64,000 nt of DNA, taken from assembly GCA_902362865.1 (NCBI GenBank), contig CABIYE010000011.1, positions 34,890-98,889 on the forward strand, given 5' to 3'. This DNA comes from Clostridiaceae bacterium. GTDB taxonomy: Bacteria; Bacillota; Clostridia; Lachnospirales; Lachnospiraceae. Below are positions 29,613-37,067 of this stretch, one piece after another. Each line of letters opens with the position of its first letter. Positions within the stretch are counted from its first letter, which is position 1. The notes under the pieces are model-generated. The model saw only the letters and a program-made list of their open reading frames with translations, was not told the DNA's origin and did not search any database. A program made the position numbers and the translations under genes.

Positions 29613-31093
29613 AACATCTCCTCAAACACAATCGTATATGCCGGCATCTCAAGATTTCCATCCGGCGATTTCAAAATACAGGTTTCTCCGGGATTCTCCT
29701 GTTCCAGGTGATAGATCTGCCCGTCTTCCGTCTTTCCCCGCAGCTCCTTATTCTCCAGCGCCTTCGACAGCCAGGAAAGAAATACATCCCTTACATGCGG
29801 CTCTATCTCAGGAAGCCCGGCAAAAGAAAGCCTTCCGTCTCTGATATATCCCTTTAAAAGCTTCCGCTCCTCTTCCATTCTCCGGATTGCCGCAAGGCGC
29901 ATCTCTTCCTTCTCTCTGGAACGGTCAACAATCCCGCTTCTCATCGCCTTCTCCCTGTAAGTCCGGATTCTCGGCGTCACGGTTACCACATAAGGCTCTT
30001 CCTCAAACACTCCGCTATTAATACTTTCTGTCTGCCGCCCCGGAATCCCTTTCAAATGCAGCGGCTTTTCAATGCCAAATACCGATGCCGCCAGGCGGTG
30101 CGCTTCGTAAATATCCCGGCACTTAGAAAACATAACTGCAAGCTTGCGGTACTCTTCCCGCCGATTGGCGCCGCCATTGCTGCGCTCACTGATCCTCGAT
30201 GCATACCGGGTAATCTTCCGGATAATCTCATTCGTAGTATCAAAAACCTTCAAGGCCTCCGATTCCCTTCCATCCACACCCACAAACCACTCTTCCAGAC
30301 TATCCCAGCGCCCATTTATCTTATCCGTAATCATCTCTTCTGTTATTTCCGTATCTATCCGCGGAATCGCCAACTCATACTGCACCACTTCCGTAAGAAT
30401 CCCTTCCAGCTGCCCCCTGTCCATTTCCTTTAAGCACTGTTCAATTGACGACACATTCATCTGCAGGCTCCTCACAAAATTCCTCAGATATTCAATCAAA
30501 TGGTCCTTAAACACAAGAAACTCCTTCGTCTTCATCATTTCTTCTGCCTTCACACTATTCAATTCCCTCATATAATCCTGGTAATTCTGATTCAGCCGGA
30601 TAAAATCATTGTTCAGATCATTCCACCAGATATAGATATTGTCCTGGCTTTCCCTCGCAATCTCAGGTATTCTCCGAAGATTCATACAGATTCTTTCCAG
30701 AAGTGTCGGTTCCAGCGAAGAACTTTCAATAAACAGATTTTCAACACGAATCATCATCCGCTCAATTTCCACGCAAACCTCTGACAATTGATACCGGAAC
30801 TTCTTATTCTTAAATTCCTCAATCGTAGAAACCTTCTTCGTGTCCTGAATCGTCGAAAGATTACCCCACGCCGTCAAAGCCGCAAGATCCTGCTGGCACT
30901 GCTCCGGCGTATAATCCTGGAAATACGGATCCTCCTTCAGTTCCGCATACACCTCTTCCTGATACAGCCAATATTTCAGCTTCTCATACTGCAAATAAAA
31001 AAGCCGGATGATTGGGCGGTACCTGTCTGTGTTATCCACATTCAGATATTTCGCTTCCATCATCGGCTTTCTCACCGTCTCCTGTATCTTCAT
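29609..31093 (-). CDS. jetA: Wadjet type II subunit JetA (DUF2397)
   Basis: This 494-residue protein is of the DUF2397/TIGR02677 type, the kleisin-like (MukF-like) subunit. The N-terminus (RYRPIIRLFYLQYEKLKYWL...CQQDLAALTAWGN) is a winged-helix domain, followed by long helices (about 110-330) and a C-terminal winged-helix region. It is the first gene of jetABCD and the order A-B-C-D is the standard type II order. The ATG at 31093 follows GAGGACGG. No clear promoter was found. Confidence 0.9.
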   Translation of the reverse strand: MKIQETVRKPMMEAKYLNVDNTDRYRPIIRLFYLQYEKLKYWLYQEEVYAELKEDPYFQDYTPEQCQQDLAALTAWGNLSTIQDTKKVSTIEEFKNKKFRYQLSEVCVEIERMMIRVENLFIESSSLEPTLLERICMNLRRIPEIARESQDNIYIWWNDLNNDFIRLNQNYQDYMRELNSVKAEEMMKTKEFLVFKDHLIEYLRNFVRSLQMNVSSIEQCLKEMDRGQLEGILTEVVQYELAIPRIDTEITEEMITDKINGRWDSLEEWFVGVDGRESEALKVFDTTNEIIRKITRYASRISERSNGGANRREEYRKLAVMFSKCRDIYEAHRLAASVFGIEKPLHLKGIPGRQTESINSGVFEEEPYVVTVTPRIRTYREKAMRSGIVDRSREKEEMRLAAIRRMEEERKLLKGYIRDGRLSFAGLPEIEPHVRDVFLSWLSKALENKELRGKTEDGQIYHLEQENPGETCILKSPDGNLEMPAYTIVFEEML

Positions 31094-31192
31094 GTATCCG
31101 TCCTCGCTCCCTGCCGAACCTCTATCGCTATGTTGTTCCTGCCTCTGTCTCCTGATTTTAGCACAGCAGTGGGCGATTTTCTATAATAATAA

Positions 31193-31204
31193 CGAAAATT
31201 TTCG
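31193..31204. promoter_or_regulatory. Perfect 12-bp palindrome upstream of jetA
   Basis: CGAAAATTTTCG lies between jetA and a plus-strand promoter at 31214-31242. It is a reasonable operator for either direction, but no cognate regulator is known. Confidence 0.3.
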
Positions 31205-31213
31205 AATTTTTTG

Positions 31214-31242
31214 TTGACGCCATCGGGAAATTAGATTAATAT
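31214..31242 (+). promoter_or_regulatory. Plus-strand promoter of the 64-residue peptide
   Basis: TTGACG (31214-31219), 17 bases and TAATAT (31237-31242) on the plus strand, about 90 bases before the only plus-strand gene. Confidence 0.6.
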
Positions 31243-31333
31243 GTATATGTGACGTGACATAAATATTGGAACTCATGCATACAATGTGCATATGATGTAT
31301 ATATATGCACTTTTGTTTTTTGGAGGTATTCTT

Positions 31334-31528
31334 ATGAAAAAGTACTATACACGGGCAGTTGAATTTTCTCAAATAGATACAACACGCAACTGGTCCCGTG
31401 AGACAAATATTACCGATAAGGAGAATTCTTTTTCGCCTTTCTGCGAAGATTCCTTTTCATCCGTTAGCGACTCCCCTATCATGATTGCTGATCCAGCTCT
31501 GTACAATATAGAAACCGGAATCTTATAA
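31334..31528 (+). CDS. 64-residue peptide of unknown function
   Basis: This is the only convincing plus-strand gene in the window. The ATG at 31334 lies seven bases after GGAGG, and a sigma-70 type promoter lies upstream. The product starts MKKYYTRAVEFSQIDTTRNW, is acidic and Ser/Thr/Asp-rich in the middle, has one cysteine and ends PALYNIETGIL. No signal peptide or membrane helix is seen and no family is recognised. The stop codon lies inside a 14-bp inverted repeat. It is divergent from jetABCD and convergent with the HEXXH gene. Possible roles are a precursor peptide, regulator or inhibitor; none is supported. Confidence 0.6.
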   Translation: MKKYYTRAVEFSQIDTTRNWSRETNITDKENSFSPFCEDSFSSVSDSPIMIADPALYNIETGIL

Positions 31529-31563
31529 CCGGAACTGCCCTGACTGACCGTTCCGGTTATAAG
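31522..31563. terminator. Inverted repeat between convergent genes
   Basis: Perfect 14-base arms (31522-31535 and 31550-31563) around a 14-base loop lie between the plus-strand peptide and the minus-strand HEXXH gene. It has no T tract on either side, so it may be a bidirectional terminator of poor strength. Confidence 0.55.
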
Positions 31564-31575
31564 CCTGCCTGTATT

Positions 31576-33771
31576 TTACTGGGTCTTTAATTCTTTCAAC
31601 AGAAGTTCTTCTATTCCATCTGTATATTCCTTTATCTTTTTTATAATGGAAGCATAAATGCTTTCACAGCTTTCCGTTTGATCATAAAACATATTGTATA
31701 TGTCTCTGATTTCCTGTACCTGCTTCTCATGTTCTTCTTCCAGAAGCCTTTTTTCTAGTTTCCTATAACAGGTTTCTGCATAATCATACAGCAAATCAAA
31801 GGTACAATTGAACGCATACATATTTTTATATATATACACAGACCTTGATGTTTCTTTTTTATTCTCCCCTTGAGTTTCTGCAGACAATTGTCTCGCTATT
31901 TTTCCCTCCGTCAAACACCGGATAATCTTTCGCCGCATCTCATATGGAGCGTCTTCTCTTCCTTTGACAAGTCTTCCCTCTGATATTCTGTATGCCTCCT
32001 CATATTTGTCTACATCCAATTGCAGTATTGCATACGCCGCAACATCTGAAAATACTTCCTTGTATATCTCCAATAATTCGGATATGATTTTACTGACAAC
32101 TCTGGTTGACACAATTCCTTTACGGTTATCATCAAACTTGTTTTGCAGTCGGCAGATACAATTCAACTGTTCGATCTTTTTCTCACGCTCCATCATTTCC
32201 GGGTCAATGGTATATATATTTTTATAAATCACCCCTCTTTCATCCGTCAACAAAGAGGTACAACATTCTTCTAAAACATTCTGTATCACTGACACATGGT
32301 ATTTCCCATCCGGAATTTTTTGTTTCACCGCACTTCCCAGCTCTCTAACAAAATCCCGATACATCTGTTTATTATTAATCTTCAGGAACCCTTCTGCTAT
32401 TACTTTTTCCTGTTGGTTTTCCATTTGATCTGGCAGCTCCTTCGAGATAATCCCCTCGCAAATAATAAACGCCAGCGTTTTTATGATATTGCTCAGCCTT
32501 ACCTCTCTGCACCGCACTTCATTTCCAATATAATGCGCTATTTCATGGGTTAAAATAATCATCAGATCTCTCGGCATATATAACGACCGCTGTGACACTT
32601 TGATACGAATCAGCCTACTTTCTTCTTCACTGTCCGGATACACCAGCCCCGTAGCCGGGATAGACTCCATCACCGGAGACAACAAACACTGATATTCAGC
32701 ACCCTGATTATCATTCAGCAGTTTCTTCTCTTTCTCCAACATCCACATATACAGCAGGCACAATTTTATCGGAATTGAAAACGTGGTTCCTGTATAGCCC
32801 GGCACCATCAAAAATACCTGATCCGTATGGACAATATGGTTTACAACAGAATCAACTGCATCAACAAACTGGCAAATTGCCTCCGAAGCAGCTTTCTCCT
32901 GTGTTTTCTTCGGTTCTTCTTCCATGAAATCAAGCGCTGCGTACATCTGCTCTGTAAGCATTTTAAATGCAGGGAACACAAGATAGAAAATATCCTTAGA
33001 TAATTTAAATTTTTCATACTGAGACAGCATATTCAGCGTCTGTATTAACGCCTGAAAATACGCATAAAAACTTTCGTCTCCTTTCTCCAGACTCAATGGC
33101 ATTTTCCTAATATATTTTTCTATTTCCGACTCACACCATCCTCTACATTCTTCTTTTTTATCATTCTGATGATACCTGTCCCCGCTGCTGCAGGCTATAT
33201 TCATCAACGAAGCTTCTCCTATACGAACCGAGGTTTCTATATTGTAAATCCCTTTGCCATACAACGGATTCTGATGTGTCGCAAATCCTTTCGGATACAA
33301 TAGCTGCAAGAATGTGTTTGTATCAGTATTCCTTATACAAATCACAATATTTTCATGTCCGGTAACTTCAGAATATGTTACACTCCCCTTTCCTGGAATA
33401 ATTTGTACGTCCATTTCCTTTTTAATTCTTGAGATTATGCCTAAATCCCCATCCGTTGCAATTTTCATAGAAATTTCAAAAATATCGTCATTTAAATGGT
33501 AAAACGGTTTCTTTTCTTTATTTTCACATAATACAGACAGGTACTTCTCCGAAACTCCCATAACAGAATGAAGATATTTCACTTCCGGGCTGCCTTCTAT
33601 CAGTCTTATTGCCCCCTCTAAATTTACAATAGAATTTCCCCGCACAAAAACGACCAAATCCGCATTATCAAATGTACAATATGCTATAACTTTTATCGTG
33701 CTTTTTTTCCCCACAGAAATAATCTTTTTCGATATTCTTCTGCAGCCTTTCATAATTTTGTTTATCTGCAA
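31576..33771 (-). CDS. HEXXH-containing protein, main part (frameshifted)
   Basis: This large frame of 731 codons has no normal start: its first codon is TTG without a ribosome-binding site, inside the preceding frame. Removing one base from the A7 tract (T on plus, 33702-33708) joins it to the upstream 149-residue frame and gives a protein of about 846 residues. Near codon 409 is THEIAHYIGNE, a zinc-metallopeptidase-type HEXXH motif. The N-terminal part contains CTFDNADLVVFVRGNS and the C-terminal third is helical. The family is not recognised. It is the last gene of the KAP operon, so a partner or effector role is inferred. Confidence 0.7.
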   Translation of the reverse strand: MQINKIMKGCRRISKKIISVGKKSTIKVIAYCTFDNADLVVFVRGNSIVNLEGAIRLIEGSPEVKYLHSVMGVSEKYLSVLCENKEKKPFYHLNDDIFEISMKIATDGDLGIISRIKKEMDVQIIPGKGSVTYSEVTGHENIVICIRNTDTNTFLQLLYPKGFATHQNPLYGKGIYNIETSVRIGEASLMNIACSSGDRYHQNDKKEECRGWCESEIEKYIRKMPLSLEKGDESFYAYFQALIQTLNMLSQYEKFKLSKDIFYLVFPAFKMLTEQMYAALDFMEEEPKKTQEKAASEAICQFVDAVDSVVNHIVHTDQVFLMVPGYTGTTFSIPIKLCLLYMWMLEKEKKLLNDNQGAEYQCLLSPVMESIPATGLVYPDSEEESRLIRIKVSQRSLYMPRDLMIILTHEIAHYIGNEVRCREVRLSNIIKTLAFIICEGIISKELPDQMENQQEKVIAEGFLKINNKQMYRDFVRELGSAVKQKIPDGKYHVSVIQNVLEECCTSLLTDERGVIYKNIYTIDPEMMEREKKIEQLNCICRLQNKFDDNRKGIVSTRVVSKIISELLEIYKEVFSDVAAYAILQLDVDKYEEAYRISEGRLVKGREDAPYEMRRKIIRCLTEGKIARQLSAETQGENKKETSRSVYIYKNMYAFNCTFDLLYDYAETCYRKLEKRLLEEEHEKQVQEIRDIYNMFYDQTESCESIYASIIKKIKEYTDGIEELLLKELKTQ

Positions 33772-34117
33772 GCTGCAGAAAGCACACTGCTAAAAACGGA
33801 AACTCCAAACCAGAATCCCAGAACCTTTCTACATTCGCCTCCGCTTCATTATCAGAACACCGGAAAAGCCCTATATCCTGTCTGCTATGTCTCCCTGTAA
33901 GCTTCCTTGCTGCTTCAACTGATGCATACCACAATTCTGATACCGGAGACTGCGAAGTCTTTGTATATAATCTGCTTCGTGTCTGATCTACTTTCCTTAT
34001 ATCCATTCCATCATAATATCCCCAGCAGGAGAAGTCGCTTTCCATAGGATTTTCCGGATCATACGAATCCAGATAATGCTGCTTATATAGCGTTAACATT
34101 CTCAAATCTCTTGTCAT
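33668..34117 (-). CDS. N-terminal part of the frameshifted HEXXH protein
   Basis: This 149-codon frame starts MTRDLRMLTLYKQHYLDSYD and overlaps the next frame by 104 bases. Its last codons, after the A7 tract, differ from what the joined reading would give. Sequence features are a SCWGYYDGMD segment and hydrophobic FPFLAVCFLQL. It begins on an ATGA overlap with a short upstream frame, which indicates translational coupling. It may be a stand-alone short product, a broken gene, or the first part of a product made by polymerase slippage or ribosomal frameshifting. Confidence 0.65.
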   Translation of the reverse strand: MTRDLRMLTLYKQHYLDSYDPENPMESDFSCWGYYDGMDIRKVDQTRSRLYTKTSQSPVSELWYASVEAARKLTGRHSRQDIGLFRCSDNEAEANVERFWDSGLEFPFLAVCFLQLADKQNYERLQKNIEKDYFCGEKKHDKSYSILYI

Positions 34118-34239
34118 TCTTTATATATCCATCCTTTCATTAATTCAGTATATAAATGGTTTCCCATTCTGCTATCCTCGTCTTTCTCAGACATTCCATC
34201 CCAACACCTGTTCAAAAATTGTTCTTCTTCAACATTTAG
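34114..34239 (-). CDS. Short coupled reading frame, 33 to 41 residues
   Basis: A short frame between the membrane protein and the HEXXH protein ends with TGA overlapping the next ATG. Its sequence (EEEQFLNRCWDGMSEKDEDS) looks protein-like and ends GWIYKE. The start is unclear: the frame is open up to about 34320 and a TTG at 34215 is one option. It is listed because the ATGA overlap suggests coupling. Confidence 0.35.
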   Translation of the reverse strand, partial: LNVEEEQFLNRCWDGMSEKDEDSRMGNHLYTELMKGWIYKE

Positions 34240-35219
34240 TCTATGCTCAAAATCTCCCAGAATTGATCTGTCAACATTCTTCTGTACTCCTGTCCCTCGT
34301 ATTTCATATGATAACCATTATATACAAGCCCCCAGATTAAGACTCTTCTGCGATTCTCGTATTTTATATTCAGGATTTTTTCTGAAAAGCAGTCAAATCC
34401 TATCATTTCTACATTGTCAAGCGCCGCCCGCATAACTCCACACTGCGCAGACAGCACTTTCTGCCCGCACAGATATTCCCTTATTATATCTGTCAACCCC
34501 TCTTCCTTTCCATTTGCCTTTATCATAGCATCCACAATTTTCGCCACATAATCCCGGATATTTTCCTCCAACTCTTCACTCATATCATCTGCATTCAATT
34601 CGCCAATCACAGTTACCAGTGAGTCAAGGCACAAATCTTCTTCTGCATATTTTATATTCTTCACTAATTTAAGAATAATCCCCGTTACCTGCGCATTTTC
34701 CTGAATGTCCTTCTTCATCTTCCCTTTTACGGTATCACGAAAGTTCGTTGCAGACGGCTCTAAACAGATTGCAGCAAATATATACACTACCGACACAAAT
34801 AAGATGATCGGCAAGACAGCCAGCGTAATTTCCCAGTTATATGTAACGGACAAATACAATTCCATCAGCTCAAGCATATAAATTCCAATCAAAGCCGCCC
34901 TCTTTTTCACAGAAATATTGGTAAAAATAATATCAACATTCGGTATACCATACTGCTTTTCCTTAAACATGCCGAGCCAAAACACAAGCAGAGTTCCTAT
35001 AAACACCCAGACAGCAATTAAAATTGCACTTATCACAGCATAGGCATCACCTGCTTTTTGAAAAAATTCTTCCATCACCCTCGAACAATATTGCATCGGA
35101 ACCAAATCAAACAGAACAGGGATAAGAAGCCCTGCATAAATTACCTCATAAAACCACCTGGATTCCCGTATCTTTTTATACCATTTGAAAACTTTTCTTT
35201 TTACAGCATCTTCCATCAT
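34236..35219 (-). CDS. Membrane protein of the KAP operon
   Basis: This 327-residue protein has about four transmembrane helices in its first half (around residues 24-42, 60-85, 108-125 and 132-152), then a cytoplasmic helical domain of about 170 residues. No enzymatic motif is seen. It follows the KAP NTPase gene by 22 bases. Membrane proteins commonly accompany KAP NTPases, so it may be the membrane anchor or effector of this module (inference). The start is MMEDAVKRK, with only a weak GAGAG site upstream. Confidence 0.7.
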   Translation of the reverse strand: MMEDAVKRKVFKWYKKIRESRWFYEVIYAGLLIPVLFDLVPMQYCSRVMEEFFQKAGDAYAVISAILIAVWVFIGTLLVFWLGMFKEKQYGIPNVDIIFTNISVKKRAALIGIYMLELMELYLSVTYNWEITLAVLPIILFVSVVYIFAAICLEPSATNFRDTVKGKMKKDIQENAQVTGIILKLVKNIKYAEEDLCLDSLVTVIGELNADDMSEELEENIRDYVAKIVDAMIKANGKEEGLTDIIREYLCGQKVLSAQCGVMRAALDNVEMIGFDCFSEKILNIKYENRRRVLIWGLVYNGYHMKYEGQEYRRMLTDQFWEILSID

Positions 35220-35241
35220 CGTTTATCTCTCTTCATCCCTC

Positions 35242-36564
35242 TTAACTTAATAAAACTTCCGCAAGCTTTACAAATCTTACCGCGCATTCTTCTTCAGTTC
35301 TTAAATCGCACTCCTCATCCCATACAAAGATATTCTCTTTCAACACTTTATCCCATAGCCAGAACATCCTATCCTCCACATTTTCATGTAATAAAACCGT
35401 TCTTCTTCTGGCATTTAAAAAAGTAGTATTTCTTCCTTCAATTCTCGTTATCATTTTCTTCATAAAATTACCCAGCTTCAAACCAAGCATCCCCAACTCG
35501 TTGCCAGTAATATTCAACTGCAATATCCAGGAAAAGTCCGAACTTCCCGTCCGCAGTCTCAATCCAAACCACAGAACTTCCAGCCACATCAACGAAGCGT
35601 CCCTTTTCTCATCCGTTTCGCAGACAATTCTATGTATCAGCTCTACATTCTCCATAATTTTTTCCTGCCGCCTGATATCATAGCCGTCAAACAAAACATA
35701 AAACATGTTTTGAAATTCCCCTTCCCCATCAGGAAATTCCCGAAACAGCTCAAAGTAACTGCTATACTTTTCATAAAAACCTTTTGTCATTTTACCTTTA
35801 TCCAGCTTAAGCGTAAAATCAATAAATTTCTTTAAATATTGACTCGCCTCCGTTTTCTCTCCAAATATTTGTTTAACAGAATTCTCAAGCTGCTTCTGAT
35901 CAATTGCGATTATTACAGTTATATTAGGAATCCCCTTTAACAAATGATGCAGCCGCTCCAATACTTTAATTGCATAATCCGGCAGACACCGATCCAGTTC
36001 ATCCACCACCCAGATAATAGGTTTATATTCCGCTATCTTCTTCAACTGTTCCCTGACGGTCTTCAAAGTCTCTTTAAACGTAGATAAATTATCAAACTTT
36101 TTATTTTCTTCCGCTATGCCCTCCCCTTTTTCCTTAATCTTTTCTAATGTACCAACCACATCAAAACCTATTTTATTCTTAATAACTTCTCCAGCTATCT
36201 CCTTCACCGCTTCTCCGGCCGTCTTCATTGCACCTTCAATAAAACTCTCTACTTTTCCCGAGAAAAGATTTTCCTTTTCATTCACAGTGTCAAGCATCGC
36301 TGCCACAATTGCGATAATCGGCTCCTCATAATAATCATATTCCCAGCAGTTATAATGAAAAAGGAAATATTTGTCACCTGCTTCTTCCTCTGATTGAAGC
36401 GACGCTATTTTTTCTTCAAACATCTCCAGAACATAAGATTTTCCAGAACCCCACTCCCCATCTATTGCAAACATTCTGGCTCCATCCCGGGCAGAAATTG
36501 TTTCCACTATTTCAATCAAATCCCCCACAAATTTGCTCCGGTTCAAAATGTCTTGCTTTTGCAT
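35242..36564 (-). CDS. KAP-family P-loop NTPase
   Basis: This 440-residue predicted NTPase of the KAP family (STAND/AAA-related) has Walker A GEWGSGKS (36-43) and Walker B IIWVVDELDRC (182-192) with the family-typical DELDRC. A helical insert at about 95-155 lies between the two motifs, where other KAP proteins carry membrane helices; here it is amphipathic, and the next gene supplies membrane helices. The ATG at 36564 follows AAAGGAGG; the longer frame to 36618 is rejected. It is the first gene of an operon with a hairpin leader. Role in phage or plasmid defence is inferred from family and location. Confidence 0.85.
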   Translation of the reverse strand: MQKQDILNRSKFVGDLIEIVETISARDGARMFAIDGEWGSGKSYVLEMFEEKIASLQSEEEAGDKYFLFHYNCWEYDYYEEPIIAIVAAMLDTVNEKENLFSGKVESFIEGAMKTAGEAVKEIAGEVIKNKIGFDVVGTLEKIKEKGEGIAEENKKFDNLSTFKETLKTVREQLKKIAEYKPIIWVVDELDRCLPDYAIKVLERLHHLLKGIPNITVIIAIDQKQLENSVKQIFGEKTEASQYLKKFIDFTLKLDKGKMTKGFYEKYSSYFELFREFPDGEGEFQNMFYVLFDGYDIRRQEKIMENVELIHRIVCETDEKRDASLMWLEVLWFGLRLRTGSSDFSWILQLNITGNELGMLGLKLGNFMKKMITRIEGRNTTFLNARRRTVLLHENVEDRMFWLWDKVLKENIFVWDEECDLRTEEECAVRFVKLAEVLLS

Positions 36565-36587
36565 TCTTGCCCCTCCTTTTTTACATA

Positions 36588-36645
36588 AAAAAAGGTAAGC
36601 AAACAAAGCAGTCTCCACTGCTTTATTTCCTTACCTTGATTAGCC
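36588..36645 (-). repeat. Leader hairpin-terminator, copy A (58-bp repeat)
   Basis: Bases 36588-36645 are identical to 42689-42746. On the minus strand they form a two-step stem: outer 8-bp arms 36630-36637 / 36592-36599 and inner 7-bp arms 36618-36624 / 36605-36611 with a 6-base loop, then a T tract. The predicted transcript starts only a few bases before the stem. The element therefore looks like a leader terminator or a tiny RNA before the KAP gene. Confidence 0.9.
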
Positions 36646-36651
36646 TTTTTT

Positions 36652-36683
36652 ATTATAACACAGTTTTATACCTTTTTCGACAA
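36652..36683 (-). promoter_or_regulatory. Promoter of the KAP operon
   Basis: TTGTCG (36678-36683) and an extended -10, TGTTATAAT (TATAAT at 36652-36657), with a 20-base spacer on the minus strand. The same boxes and spacing precede leader copy B. Confidence 0.65.
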
Positions 36684-36908
36684 TTCTTTTCCGCTGCTTT
36701 AAATAAAGTTGTAGCGCTAATGCAGAAAAATTATATATGTTACTTCAAAATACCCTTTATTGTTCCGGACGAAAGATAATAATTCAAATCTATCGATTAT
36801 TTAAGACAAACTCTTCTCTGCCTCTAAATTGCAAATGAACCAAAAATACATAGACAAACCATAACTCTGTCCGATGTGCTAATGACAAAATAGCCGCACA
36901 AGGATATC

Positions 36909-36937
36909 TCCCGTTCATCAGCTTCTTTCGAAATGCT
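36909..36937. repeat. 29-bp direct repeat, left copy
   Basis: Matches 38969-38997 with a single mismatch in the same orientation. On the minus strand both copies read (A)FRK(K/R)LMNG, so they look like pieces of one coding sequence. The pair flanks the AAA-ATPase gene. The rest of 36690-37067 has no supported gene, only an 11-bp inverted repeat at 36959-36998. Confidence 0.75.
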
Positions 36938-37067
36938 GTGATAAATGTAATACACTGACCCCCGTATTTTTGCAAAAATTTCCGCAGAAATACGGGGGAT
37001 TTTTGAATTTCCTTTTTCGTTAGGGCTACTCAGATTTGGAAGTTAAGGATTCCGGTCAGACCAGCCA

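Noticed and set aside
36790-36975. 61-codon minus-strand frame downstream of the AAA-ATPase gene
   Set aside because: Starts at TTG inside an inverted repeat without a ribosome-binding site. It contains the FRKKLMNG repeat piece, so it is treated as part of a gene remnant.
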